A DNA stretch of 64,000 nt from Tridacna crocea (GCA_943736015.1 OX031059.1:58477159-58541158), one strand, 5' to 3'; positions 11,901 to 26,900 are shown, numbered from the stretch's first letter. A program made the numbers and translations. Notes: generated by a model not told the origin, from the letters alone.

Positions 11901-14900
11901 ATGGATAAATGTCTGAAGAAAGCATCATTTTCAAAACACTTAACTCTTTACCACATGGCAAAAATGTAGAATTGTCAAAATTGAAAGCAATTGTAGACAA
12001 CAATCAGGCTCATCGGAAGGAAATTTCATTTGGTCCGGCCAATATGGCGAGCGACGAAACCGCGAAGCCATGCTGGGGGTGGGGGGGTGGTGTACGGGTG
12101 CTCCCCCGGAAAAATTTTGAAAATAAGACGCTGTCTGGTGCATTCTGGCGCATTTTTGAGGTTTATATTACGCATTTAAACCATCCTAGGAGGGTCCACA
12201 TTTTTTTCGAAAATTTGTCTGACCATTTTTCATTTTCGGCCGAAAATTTAGTCCGGCCTTAGCCGGACTGGCCGGACCGCTTCCGACGGCCTTGACAATT
12301 CAAACATGGCTTAAGTGGTGGAATTTGTATTTGATAGTGTAGAAAACATTGTGGGAAAAGGAGAAAATGCTGGTGACCAGCATTTTCTCCTTTTCCTACA
12401 ATGTTTTCAAAAGGCTCTTTTGTGGTAAAGAGTTAACTCTTTACCTCACAAGAAAATTCTAGACTGGTCCAAATTGAAAGCATTTGCAGACTACAAAGTA
12501 AAGGTAACTGAAAAATTGAAATTTGGTTTGGGATGGGTAGAAAACATTGTGGGAAAAGGAGAAAATGCTGGATACCACAATGTTTTCTAAAGGCTTCTTT
12601 CTCAGGGTGGTCAAAAGTAGGGATTGTGTGGTAATGGGTTAATACATGAATACAGACTCTGACAACGGTGTTAGCTCTCCCCAAACATGATCTAAATATA
12701 GCCATTACTGTTTGGAGTAGAAATGCACTGTTTTTCATGTAATAATATTTTCAACAGTTCTTAAGATACATGAATGTTGAGGCACCCTTCCATGCAATTA
12801 TTACTTTACTCATACTACACTAACATGCTTTTAATAGCTACCTGCTGCTTTCCTTCATAAAGGTATAAAACAATAAAACAGTCAGTGAAAAAACTGAATA
12901 TCCAAATTCTTCATCCCTTTACCACTTGACACAAGCTTGGATGGGACCAATTGAATGCATTTGAAAACAACAAATTAACCCTATATCAGATGACAAAATT
13001 TAAGCCTTGTCCAAAATGAAAACATTTGCAGACAACAATTTCAATGTGCAATCATATTTTGATCGAGTAGATAACATTTTGGGAAAAGGAGAAAATGCTG
13101 GTTACCAGCATTTTCTCCTTTCCCCAAAATGTTTTCAAAAGGCTTCTTTCCCAGAGGCATTAAAAGTCGTTATGGTGTGGTTAAGGGTTAAATAAAGCTC
13201 AAACACTGGTTTCTGTCTGTAACATTAAGGTACAAAACTTTGCGGGAAAATGCTGGTTACCACCAATGTCTCTATTCTATTCCCACAAAGATTTAGAAAG
13301 TCTTTTCTTTTTTAGGGTTGAAAAAACACAGGATGTGTGGTTGAGAAAAAATGCTACCTTTACTGTGATTCAAACTTGCAACTCCCCACAAAACCAGGTT
13401 TAGGTGTCCTTTCAATGCAGTTTTAGGCTATGCTAGAGTTTATTAACATAGCAGAGAAAGCAAAATAACCATCTTACCATATTTCTACTTCTTTCAATAT
13501 ATCGTCTAAAGAAACCTCCAGAGTCTGGTTCTTTGTGAAGCACTTGTAATAAATGTTCCATCCTACGTCCTCCCTTAAACTCAGACGTGTTTGACTCTTG
13601 ACCTTCCGATCTTGAAAATAAAAAGAAACAGAGCTCCAGATAGAGGGAGTAATTCTGTTTTCAAAATTGAAAATATAAATAATTCTCCTCTAAACCCTAT
13701 GTTATGGGTACTCATTATGATCATCTCATCGAGACGATTCTAATGAGTACCCACAACATAGGGTTTGGAAAAGAAATGATGGATTTAGAATGCCATCACA
13801 CCCTCTTATCTGGAACTCTGAATCCATCATACCAAGCAAGCCTTCACATACTTTTTGACCCATAACGTCCTCTATATTTTAACAACTAACTTAATCATGA
13901 GGTTGACTGGTCCTGGGACAAACAGAAAACTAACCTATGGGGAAAGCTTTGGCCAAGATCAGCCTGTGCAGACTGATGTGAGTTGATACTTTTCAAAGAT
14001 GCATGAAGCCCCATTTTCACAGGGCTTGGCACAAATACTTGCAATTTCAGCTAATTTGTGAATTAGAGAAAGCACATAATTGTATGTCACTCCCTAAATG
14101 AAGATATAGCCAGAATTAGGCTCCTTATCTTAGACCACCCATTCCTATTATAGATGACCCACAGGTTTTTCACTTTCATTCTACCTATAGCTGACTCCAG
14201 TATCATTAATTTTTATACTTAACTTGATACCAAACGACAAAATTTTAGGTTTTTCCAAATGGAAAGCATTTGCACACAACAAAATAAAAGTGACTGAAAA
14301 GGATTTGAAACTTGTTTCGTAAAGGGAAGAAAACATTGTGGGTAAAGGAGAAAATGCTGGTTACCAGCATTTTCTCCTTGTCTCACAATGTTTTCAAAAG
14401 GCTTATACCTCAGGGTCTTCATTGTGTGATAAAACGTTAACTCATTACCAAACAATAAAATTTTAGGTTTTTCCAAATCGAAAGCATTTGGAGACAACAA
14501 AATTAAAGTGAATGAAAGTTTGAAATTTGTTCTGTGAAGGGAAGAAAACATTGTGGGAAAAGGAGAAAATGCTGGTTACATTTTCCCACGATGTTTTCAA
14601 AAGGCTAATATCTCAGGGCCATGAAAACCAGAGATTGTTTGGTAAAGGGTAAAAACAACATGTTTCTGGCTCACTTACCTGACTGAAGTAATACTTGAAG
14701 CAGCAGAAGATGGTCTAGATCCAGATCTGGACTCCCGTTCTGGAACCACCTTTGGTAATGAACCATGACCAGCTGATTTGATCCTCATTCTACCTGTTGC
14801 TGATTCCACTGACATTCTGGACGATGTGCTCCTGGCAGTTGATGGCCTGGTAGATGGTCGGTAGGCAGATTTGGGCCTTTGGGCTGTCTGTACTTTTGTC

Positions 14901-17900
14901 TGTGTCTTTGGAGTTCTGAAATTAGAATTGCTTTTTATCCTCAATCTCGAGATTCAATGACCCTGATGAAAAAACCTTTAAAAAAAAAATTGTGAGAGAA
15001 AAGGAGAAATGCTGCGGTGTTTCCTCCATTTCCAAAAAGAAAGTTTATAACTAATGAAGACAAGATTTAATGACCCTGATGAAAAAGACATGCGAAAAAG
15101 TTGTGGGAAAAAGAGAAAATTAATGCTACGCATTTTCTCCTCTTTTAAAAAAGTTTTTATACCATTAAAGACAAAATTCATTATCTAAGCCACATATGAA
15201 TTGCCTTCGCAAACTCTTTCCATTTGGACAAGTCTTAAATTTTGTCAAGAGGTAATTTTAGTAATTTGATATAAGAAAATGCCTGACTTAACTCATTACC
15301 AGACTGCAAAATTTTAGACTTGTCCAAATTTGAAGAATTTGCAGATGACGAAATCAATGTCCGTCAAAAAGTGACAATTGACTTTAGAAGAATAGAAAAC
15401 ATTGCGGGAAAAGAAGAAAAGGCTAGTTACCAGCATTTTCTCCTTTTCCCACAATGTTTTCAAAAGCTATCTTACTCAGGGGTGGTTGAAAGTTGGGATT
15501 GTGTGATAAAGTGTTAAGTAATGAAACTAGAGCTGTCACTGAATTTGACTTAACTCTTTGCCAAATGCCAAAATTTTAGACTGGTCCAAATTGAAAGCAT
15601 TTGCAGACGACATAATAAATGTGACTAAAAAATTGAAATTTGATTTAGGTAGCATAGAAAATATTGTGGGAAAAGGAGAAAATGCTGGTTACCAGCATTT
15701 TCTCCCTTTCCTACAATGTTTTCAAAAGCTTCTTTCTCAGGGTTGTTAAAAGTCTGAATTGTGTGGCAAAGGGTTAATACTCCTGCAAGCCCTTCGACAG
15801 AAAAAAGTGTCAAGTTCCAGGGGAGATAATTCCTCAAGCAGGAAGAGTTGACACTTGAAAATTGTGTCTTGCAAATCTTCAATATATGATCAGTGATAAC
15901 TATGTGCAAAGTTTCAATACAATTAAGAAAAACTGTAGGAGGAGTTCGCGACACAAAACTACTAGTATTTTGTACTCAGACAGACACACAGATGGACACA
16001 CGGACAGACAGGCTGATTCCAGTATGTGCCCAAAACATTTGTTTTGTGGGGATATAAATATAAGAAAATGCCTAACTTTAGTAATGAAACTGCACCATGT
16101 TGCATTAATACTTACTTGGCAGACATAGGTCTCCTAAATGCAGGTGTTGATGTCCTCTCTATAGGTAAACTGGGAGACAACAGTTGATGGTGAACCATCT
16201 GATCTTTCTGCCAGTTCTGTATAAACTTCAGTGTCGCTTCAGCGTAAGACCTTCTCATACCAACAGGAGGGGAGGTTTCTAGTGACATGCTCATATCACT
16301 TCCATATGGAGACTGTAATAATCAGATTTGCAGTTAGACATTCATGAGTCAAATAGAGCTATTCTATAACTCTTTATCGAATGTCTAAATTTTAGACTGG
16401 TCCAAATTAAAAGCATTTGCAGAATGATGACAAAATAAGAGTGCCTAAAACTGTGAAATTTCTTTTGGAAAAGGAAGAAAAGATTGTGGGAAAAGAGGTA
16501 AACAGCATTTTCTTCTTTTCCCACAATGCTTTCAACCATTCTCAAATCAATTTCAATTTTTAAATCACTTTCATTTTGTTATCTGGTAATGCTTTGGATT
16601 TAGACCAGTCTAAAATATCGTCTTTAGTAAAGAGTTAATCTATTTTATTGCATTGCCTACCCCATCAAAAAATGTGTTAATCTTCTATATTCAAAATAAA
16701 TAAATTTGATAAGTTTAAATCCGAACCCCAGTAGCTCAGTTGGTAGCGTACAGAACTTGAGAACAGGGGGGCGCGAGTTCGATTCATCTGGCTCGCCCAA
16801 TTTCTTTCCAAGGATTTATAACAGTCATTGCGACAGGATTCATTCCTTTCTCACCACTGGTCATTGTTTCGATGATGGTTATGTGGGAAAGCAGCCAGTG
16901 GTTGGGAAAGAATATTTTGCGGAGTACTGGTAACAGAAACTCCAGGAAAGCATGGATAGGTACACTGGCCGCTGCGATATAACTGAAATAATGTTGAAAA
17001 CAGCATTAAACACTATACAAACAATAAATTTAAAACTGCAACTTAGGTGACTAATGGACCCTGCAACATGTACCTGATCCTGAGGTGTTATAGTAACTTC
17101 ATTCCTTAGTTTTGGCACACAAGATTTAGGTCGCAGTGGAAGCAGTGTTGCAGCTGGAGGATTGGGATACACAGACTGTAAGGGCTTCAGTAATTGTTGA
17201 TGTTGATAGTCTAGGTTTCTATGTGGCTCTGCTCTCATTAGCTGTTTTATCAGGAATCTTGGGGCCCTGCAAGAGATTTTCATGTGTTTCCCTATACTGT
17301 TAAACTTTCATAAACATTATATCAGTCACTTCAGAGTGAAGGCTCATGACAAACTAAGCCAACAATATCCAGTGCCTTAACTATTATCACATGGCAAATT
17401 TTTAGACCTGTACAAATTGAAAAAAATTGCCTAGGACAAATGGCATATAACTAAAATAATGGCCTTTGTCTTTGAATAGGTAGAAAATATTGTGGAAAAA
17501 GGAGAAAATGCTGGTTACCAGCATTTTCTCTTTTTCCTACAAAATTTTCAAAAGCTTTACTTCCTTGGGACTTGTTAAAACATACAATTGTTGGGTTAAG
17601 GATAAGCATTCAGCGACTGACGATACCACCTCTTGTAACATACACATCATTCTGTCTCTTTCAGGCACTTTTTTGACATATCACAAGCGAAAACAAGTAA
17701 CACAATTAGTAACAACTGAAAGAAAGTGTAATTTTGAATTTTAAAGGAAAAGCTTTTTGGTGAAAAACGATAACTTACCCTTTTCCCATAATGTTTTCAA
17801 CTGGAACCTATGTACTTCAGGGCCGAAATAAATCATATTTAATCTTGACATACATGTATATCAACTCATTAGCAGGCAATAACACTTTAGACTGGTCCAA

Positions 17901-20900
17901 ATTGAAAGCAATTGCAGATGAAAAAATTAGTGACTCAGACATTGAAATGTTTGGGAAGCATAGAAAACATTGTGGGAAAAGGGGTAAATGCTGGTTATTA
18001 GCATTTTCTCTTTTTCTTACCGTGTTCTCAAAGGGCTTCTTTCTCAGAGTCGTGAAAACCCGGGATTGTTTGATAAAGACTTAACCCATTACCACACAAT
18101 CCCTACTTTTGACGCCCCTGAGAAAGAAGCCTTTTCAGAAAACACTGTAGAAAAAGGAGAAAATGCTGGTAACCAGCATTTTCTCCTTTTCCCACAGTGT
18201 TTTCTACCCTTCCCAGAACAAATTTCAATTTTTCAGGCACCTTTATTTTGTCGTCTGCAAATGCTTTCAATTTGGACAAGTCTAAAACTTTGTCGTTTTG
18301 TAGAGTTAAATATATAGGCTGCTCCTTCCACATGTGGCACAAAACATACATCTTTCTTTGTTTTTTACCACATAAATGTACCAATTCAACCAGCCAGGGT
18401 TTTGGCAGAAATAAACTTTTTTATGCTCCATATCATCAAATGCCCTCATGGTCCATACAAATTTGTGGCAAAATTGTTGATCAGTTCCGTCATTACTGAC
18501 TACTGTAACTTACATCTGAAACCTATACCACACAAATCCACATTTAGACCCTCAACAGAACTCCAATAAGAGTGAGCGATTTTGATTTCAAGACTTCAAA
18601 TATTGATAATTCTCCACTAGACCCTATAGATACTCATTAGAATTGTCTCATTGAGACCCACAACATAGGGTTTGGAAGAGAAATAATGGATTTAGAATAT
18701 CATTACTCCATCTTATCTGTAGCTCTGCCTCAAACCCTTTACTGAAAGATGTAAGAATAAGCTGTTGTTGGAAAAGCTGTTGTTGGAAAATGGGGATTAT
18801 ACCTACCAGTACAGTACAAGAGATTCGACAATCTGGTTTTGGACCTGCATAAGTTTATCCATGGTCCACGCAGACGGTTCTACAAGACCAAGTTGAATTT
18901 TCAACTCCATGGTCAGTTCAAAGTCAGCACCAGGCTTGTGGTATCTCTCCCTTAAACCAGTGATGTATCTGCAAGAATGTTTAAAGCAGTTAGGTAAGTA
19001 TCCTAGTTTCAGTCAGGCCACTGACCCTTTAGCAAGCAATCCTAAGCTCAAACTAGCGCTATCACTAAACATGATCATGCCAGCTACTTGTCACAAAAAA
19101 GAAGGCAGAATGGTTCAGTAGAAAAGTAAGAGCTAACAAAAGTTCAAGGGGAGATAATTCCACAACAAATTGCAGCAGGGCCATGAAAATTGCATATGCA
19201 CAACTTCATATATATAGGAACATTGTGTGTAATTTTGAGTTAACCCTTTACTCCATAGATACTCGTTTCTACTCACAGCTTGTTGGAGTCTTTGGAAAAC
19301 CTTGTGACACAGATGAAATTGCTCGTGACGAGCAATTTCACCTTTTGTCACAATGTTTTCTATGCTATCAAAAGGTATCATATACCCATAAAAAATGGCT
19401 TCATCCTTGCTGTTATTTAGGGTCAAAAACAGATACCATTGAAATGCCTTATGGGATAAAGGGTTAAGTACCTGAAAAAAATGTTAGAATTCTTCGCCAA
19501 ATTTGTGCCTATAAAGACTTTTTATGAGATTTGTATGTTTCAAATAAAGTGATAAACTCTACTATGTAACCAGAGAGGAATGCATTCTCAAACCCAGTGA
19601 CTTCCAAATCAACTTTATGTTCTTAGTTTTATTGCCTGTCCTCAAATCTGTCAGTTTTACTTTGACTAATTTTTACCTAAGTCTGTCTGTACTTATTGTT
19701 CGTCATTTTTCTGTATTTATTGCTCAAAAATATGCATTTAGTACAAAAAGGTAAGGAGACCATTAAATCTCTACCAAAGGACAAAATTTTAGACTGGTCC
19801 AAATTGAAAGCGTTTGCAGACGACAAAATAAATGGGACTTACAAATTAAATCTGTTTGGAGCAGGATTGAAAACATTCTGGGAACAGGTGAAATTGATGG
19901 TTACCAGCATTTTCTATTGTTCCCAGAATGTTTTCCAAAGACTTCTCCTCAAAGTTGGGACTGTATGGTAAAGGGTTAAAGAGCCATTCACAGCTTAACC
20001 CTTTCCCAAACAATCCCTGGTTTTTACAACCTTGAGATAGAAGCCCCCTTAAAACATTGTGAGCAAAGGGGAAAATGCTGGTTACCAGCATTTTCTCCTT
20101 TTCCCACAATGTTTTCCTACCTGCTGGAAACAAATTTCAATTTCTGATCAAGATTATTTTTATTATCTGCAACTGCTTTCAATTTGGACCAGACTACAAT
20201 TTTGTTGTTTGGTAAAGGGTTAATAACCCATTACCAAACAACAAAATTTTAGAGAGTTCCAAACTGAAAGCACTTGCAGATGACAAAATAAATGTAACTC
20301 AAAAACTGAAATTTGTTTCCAGCAGGGTAGAAAACATTGTAGGAAAAGGAGAAAATGCTGGTTACCAGCATTTTCTCCTTTTCCCACAATGTTTTCAAAG
20401 GGCTTCTATCTCAGGGTCTTGAAAACCAGGGATTGTTTGGTAAAGGGATAAATGACTTTTACAATCAGTGAATATCAAGGTAAGACTGCACAAAATATAC
20501 AGTCTGATCTTTGGTCTATACTGTCCATTTTTCAGGACAAGAACAACATTAAAATTGCAATAATATGGGTCATATTTCTAGATTGAAAATGTCTGTTAGG
20601 TTTATAAAAATTTCAAAGGGATAAAAGTAAGTTGAACTCACAGCTGGATGTCACTCTCATTCATCAGACGCATTCTGTCAATGTCAACCCAGAAGTTCCA
20701 GTGTCTCTCGCCATGTGTGCCTTTCAGAAATCTTTTAAATTGATAAATTCCTTTTCTAGTGCTTAAATCATATTTACGATTTTTGTGTTTCCTAAAAAAT
20801 AAGTCACTTTCTTCATAATCCTCATCACTATCCAGTAGAGAGTCAACATCACTTCCATCATCTTTCATTTTAACTCTAGGTGTCTCTACTCTTTCAACCT

Positions 20901-23900
20901 CTTCTTCTGCTTTTGTCTCAGTATTTCCTTCTAGTTTGTTTTCATTAACTACATGAAGTTTGTCTAGAGAGTCCACTGTCAGGTTGTTATGGGTTGGATC
21001 TTTAAAACATTGTTGTATTTCTGGTATTTTCTGAACCTCTGATTCTTCCACTTCAGTTATGATAGCTATGACCCGTTTCAACACAACACCTACTATAACA
21101 GCTCCTATATCATCAATGTTCTCAAATGCTATTGGCCTTTCTGGTTCTGAGATAACACTGTCATTAAGTTCAGCATTTTCATCATCCCCTTTACCAGAAT
21201 CTTTCTCATCATCTTTGACTTCATCATCAATAATACCAAGTTCAGAATCATTCAGATCCAGACCTTCAGATTCAGGCTTAGGTATAGAGTATACAGTAGA
21301 ACTGTAGGGTCTACTGGTCTCTGAGTGGTCCTTGCTGACAACACACAGTGTTTCTGTAACTCTGGGTACAACAGGTCTGCCATCTGTGGAGAACAGTCTA
21401 CTCATCATAATATCATCATCATTGTCATTGACATTTAACCTTGAATGATACAGGGTAGCATAGGAACTATATTTTGTTGACCCTTTAGATGACCCCATCC
21501 CACTGTCAGATCTTCCATAGGGATCACTGTAGGCACTCATGGGTCTTGCACTAGTCGGACGGATAATGGGTTTGGGTTGGACAATTTCACTAGGTGGCCT
21601 GGACATGGTACTGTAAGTTGTTTGTTGTTCCGACAAGATTTTGGCGCTGGTGAACCAGGCATCAGTTTCGCTAGTTGAAGCATTGCCCATAGAAACATAC
21701 ATATTCTTCATCATGGCTTCTTTAGGATCAATCTGCACTTGTTCTTCTTCTGCCTTCTTCTTTTTCTGTAATCATGTAAATAAGAAAGGATGCTGAGTTT
21801 GGTAACCTTTTCATTGAAACAGCCAGTATTGGACATTGCTAACTTTTTTCTACACAATCCTGACTTTTAACGACCCTGAGAAAAAAAGCCTTTGAAAACA
21901 TTGTGGGAAAAAGAGAAAATGCTGGTAACCAGCATTTTCTCCTTTTCCCTCAATGCTTTCTACCAGTCCAGAAACAAATTTCAGCTTTTAAGTCACATTA
22001 ATTTTGTCGTCTGCAAAATTAATGCTTTTAATTTGGACTAATCCAAAATTTTGTCGTTTGGTAAATAGTTAAAGACAGAGGTCATCATTTTTGACATGTT
22101 TTATAGGTGTCTGCAATGCCTTAAAATTGGACTAGTCTGATATTTTGCTGTTTGGGCAAATGTTAATCCCAGACTATCACCTGTAGACTAGACAAGTCAT
22201 TCTACAGCAGACCACCATTACTTAACTTTACATGTATTTCTATCCTATGTCACTTGTGAATTTTTTTTTTGTTTAAACATATTTATTTTACATCCATTGA
22301 GAAACAAGTTCTTACAACTTATACTAATCTCTCTCAATTCTGCTTCCTGTGAACTACACCAGTACTCGCGCCGAATGTGTGGGCCAATGAAAAGTCCCAA
22401 AGTTGATACCCGCTCCCGGGTATCGAACTCGGGACCTTTAGGTTTTGAGGCCGACGCTCTACCTCACGACCACGGACACAACTTTTTTTGTACATATAAA
22501 AGAAGTATTAGAACACTACAGGGTTTCATAGAGAATGGAAAATGGCTGAGAACAATGATACCTTTTTTGCCTTGGGTTTAAAGTCAATTTTCATCAATAC
22601 ATATTCTCCATGTTCCCTAGTTATCCTTGCCTGTGACAAAAGTTTAGACAGTCTATATTCCAAGTACAGGTCACTCTCTAAAAAAGCTGGTAGTCTCTCT
22701 TCTTTGATCCAGTGTATTCCCTGCTCTTTATTCAAAGTCTAAAAAATAAAAGGTATATAAATCACAATTTTCACAGAGTTTAATTCTAGTTCATGAAGCC
22801 TACCTAACAAGGATTTTTTCACACTTCCTTGCAGAGGTAATAATTTTTAGTTTCAACACTACTTGAATTATGCCAAGGGTAGGTGGTTTGAATTCTTCAA
22901 CCATTCTTAGGAATATTCCTATTCATGAACACTTTTTTAAAAGGGTCACCCAAGGAACATCTCTTTGAAATTATTTCAAAATCTGACCAGCCGTCCCAGA
23001 GACGAAGAATTTTTAAGAATTTCTTCATTTCCCTATAGTGCAAGTAGCCCCCATTCACCAGAGTCATGTTTCTTGATGAATCAAAATTTCACGGACAACT
23101 TTTTAAAAGGGTCATCTAAGGAAAATCTCTGTGAAATTATTTCAAAATCTGACCAGCCCTTCAAGAGAAGAAGAATTTTTAAAAAATTCTTCATTTCCCT
23201 GTAGTGCAAGTAGCCCCCATTCACCAGAGCCATGTTTCTTGACGGATCAAAATTTCACGAACAAATTTTGAAAAGGGTCACCCAAGGAACATCTTTGAGA
23301 AATTATTTTAAAATCTGGCTAGCGGTTTCAGAGAAGAGGATTTTTAAAGAATTTTCTTAGAAAATTCCATTTGGTTGCCATGGCAACCAGAGTTTTTGAT
23401 GGAATCAAATTCTGTGAATAGTTTTTAAAGAGGACCTCCCAAGGAACATTCCAGCCCAGTTTGGTCCAAATTGGCCCAGCGGTTTAGGAGGAGTTGATGT
23501 TTAAAGAATTGTTGATGACACACGACAGACGACGCATGACGGATGATGGACACCTGGTGATCCTAAAAGCTCCCCTTCAGCACGTTGTGTTCAGGTGAGC
23601 TAAAAAAAGAGAAAGAAGACCGCAGGACAACATCATATAACCTGAAAACACAGCAAGGTCAAATGCCTGTCATGTAAAACATATGAGGTTTCTACACAGC
23701 TGCTTTTTCACTTGTTTGTTTACATGTACCAAAATATATTGAAATTAACAGCCAACAAACTATTTGAAAACATTGATGCTAACCTCTCCTGGCTTCTTTC
23801 GTAAAGAAACCAACTTGTTTCAAAGTATTATGGGGTTTAGGAGTTTGATACCAATGGCTCCTAAATCAAAGCTTTAAGCGCTGCTACAGAGGGCTTCACA

Positions 23901-26900
23901 AATCTCCTGGTAAAATAATGGAACTAAGAACTAAGGTTTCATCTATGAATACATGTGATATCATAATTGCAAATGGAGAAATTCCTCAAAAAAAATTGAC
24001 CTTTTCCACAATGTTTTCAAAAGGCATCAGCTCAAAAACAAACAAGAGGGCCAAGATGGCCCTGGATCGCTCACCTGAATTTTTGAGTGGACCATAGCCA
24101 TTTTTTTTCGAGGATTGAAACACTGGAATAAAAATCATTATTTTGCCAAGGAATTTTCAATGGTCACCTGTTTCTTGATTTCCGTACAGTGCAAGTAGTC
24201 CCAATTCCCCAGAGCCATGTTTCTTGACCTATCAAAATTTTGCGAACACTTTTTGAAAAGAGTCATTCAAGGAACATTTCTGTGAAATTGTTTTTAAATC
24301 TGACCAGCCGTTTCAGAGAAGAAGAATTTTCAAGAATTTCTTCATGTCCGTATAGTGCAAGTAGCCCCCATTTTTTGAAAAGGGTCACCCAAGGAACATC
24401 TCTGTGAAGTTATTTCAAAATCTGATCTGCCGTTCAAGAGATGAAGAATTTTCAAAATTTTTCATTTCCCTATAGTGCAAGTAGCCCCCATTCACCAGAG
24501 CCATGTTTCTTGATGAATCAAAATTTCGCGAACAATTTTTGACCCAAGGAACATCTCTGTGAAATTATTTCAAAATCTGACCAGTGGTTTCAGAGAAGAA
24601 AGATTTTTAAAAATTTCTTCATTTCTGTATAGTGCAAGTAGCCCCCATTCACCAGAGCCATGTTTTTTGACGAATCAAAATTGTGTGAACAATTTTTGAA
24701 AAGGGTCACCCAAGTAACATCTCTGTGAAATTCTTTCAAAATCTGACCAGTGGTTTCAGAGAAGAAGAATTTCTAAGAATTTCTTCATTTCTGTATAGTG
24801 CAAGTAGCCCCCATTCACCAGAGCCATGTTTCTTGACGGATCAAAATTTCACGAACAAATTTTGAAAAGGGTCACCCAAGGAACATCTCTGTGAAATTAT
24901 TTCAAAATCTGACCAGTGGTTTCAGAGAAGAAGAATTTTTAAGACTTTCTTCATTTCTGTATACTGCAAGTAGCCCCCATTCACCAGAGCCATGTTTCTG
25001 GACGGATCAAAATTTTGGGAACAAATTTTGGAAAAGGTCACCCAAGGAACATCTCTATAAAATTATTTTAAAATCTGGCCAGCGGTTTCAGAGAAGAAGA
25101 TTTTTAAAGAATTTGCTAAAAAAATTCCATTTGGTTGCCATAGCAACCAGAGTTTTTGACCGAATAAAATTTTGTGAACAACTTTTAAAAAGGACCTCCT
25201 AAGGAACATTCCACCCAAGTTTAGTCCAAATTGGCCCAGCGGTTTAGGAGGAGTTGATGTTTTAAAGAATTGTTGATGACGGACGACAGACGACGGACGA
25301 CGCACGACGCATGACGCACGACGGACACCTGGTGATCCTAAAAGCTCCCTTTGAGCACATTGTGCTCAGGTGAGCTAAAAAGGCTGAAAAACAAAAAAAG
25401 TTGTCTCCAAGAGATATAACCCTTTACCATTTAATCCCAACTTTTAACAACCCTTAAAAAAAGCCTTTTGAAAACACTGAGGAAAAAGGAGAAAATGCTG
25501 GTTTCCAGCATTTTCTGCTTTTCCCATAGTGTTTTCCTCCTTCTACCCATCCCATAACAAATTTCATTTTTTCACACCCATTTATTTTGTCTTTTGAAAG
25601 TGCTTTCAAATTGGACTAGTCTAAAATTTTATTGTTTGGTAAGAAGAAAAAGAGCCATGGTAAAATATCATGACATACTGTCACAGTAAAGCTGGTGTGA
25701 ATCTCCTGGCTCTCTTGGGCTTTTGTTACTTCAATAGGTATCAGTGGTATATCCATGAAACTGTGTTTCTTTGCCACTCTGTATATCCTTGGCTTTTTTG
25801 CCTGACTCCGCAGCGCATCTTTGATCTGTTTGGCCAGTTCCTGTTTGGCATCACTGACCACTTCAAACCCTCCTGTGTCCTTGTTGAACAGTAGGGGCAC
25901 TGGAAATGTCTGAAATATGCAAAGAATAAAAAATGCAATGGAAACATTCTTAGATCTCTATAACTCCAGAACAAAATGACCTAAAATTCAACAAACTTAA
26001 TTTGCTTTATACCATTGTATACCACTCCGAAATGCTACAGTATTCCTAAGGAAGAGTAGGGGTGCTGGAAATGTCTGAAAAATTACAACTTACTAATCCT
26101 GTTGCAACATCATAACATTGAGATCTTTGTTATTTCAGGCCCAGTCACTCTTGAAAATATGTTCATATCATCTATATAATTATGTATACTACTAAAGACC
26201 CTCCCACATCCTTCTTGAAGCAAAGTTCCTATTAATTTGCTAAGGGCAGGCCCGTAGGAAGCAATTTTGGAGGGGGGGGGGGCCAACATCATTTTAGAAT
26301 CGGTTTGTCCTGATTTAACATACATGTATATTGCGTTTGGTTATGCAGTGAGAAATAACCAAATTCTGCTAATACTAATGACCGAAAAAGAAGGAAATTT
26401 GTTCAACAATATGGTGAATTATGAGATTTGGAGCAAAAATAAAGCAGAAAATCCCACAGAATGAAATGTGACGTCAGAAATTGTTTGCTGTCTGGCAGAT
26501 AACAAAAGTAAAAGAAAAATTTCCATGGCTCGGCGCCGTTTGTTTAGAACTATTTTAAATGGTTTGCAATTTTCTATTATTTCATTCTCTTTATGCACGA
26601 TGATTGTCTAGCAATATTCAGCGAAATACTGACACAGTCATTTAATTGGTGATCAAATTATTGGGGGTCCCGGCCCCCCCCCCCCCCCCTGTTCCTACGG
26701 CCCTGATGGGTTAATACCTTGCAGATGCCATGAAGATAATATATATATAGAATCAAATTTGACTGATATGTACAATAACATGAAGCATAAAAGTATTTTT
26801 GTTTTCTCAGCTTCATTTGACAATCTTAATCCCTTTTTGTGTCTCACCGTGGATACTATTCACAAAACATTGTTCACATCCAAAAAATTTGCATGTCTAA

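Noticed and set aside
12059..12262. GC-rich segment read as a CpG promoter
   Set aside because: It is the interior of a nested MITE with clear ends.
20638..21738. Start codon of a stand-alone 366-codon gene near 21738
   Set aside because: The codon there is GTG, the frame is open upstream to a clear acceptor, and it joins exon 3 in phase. It is an internal exon.
24042..25381. Helitron assignment for AAG elements
   Set aside because: The 3' hairpins are suggestive, but there is no CTRR end, no TC start and no helicase. The class is left open.
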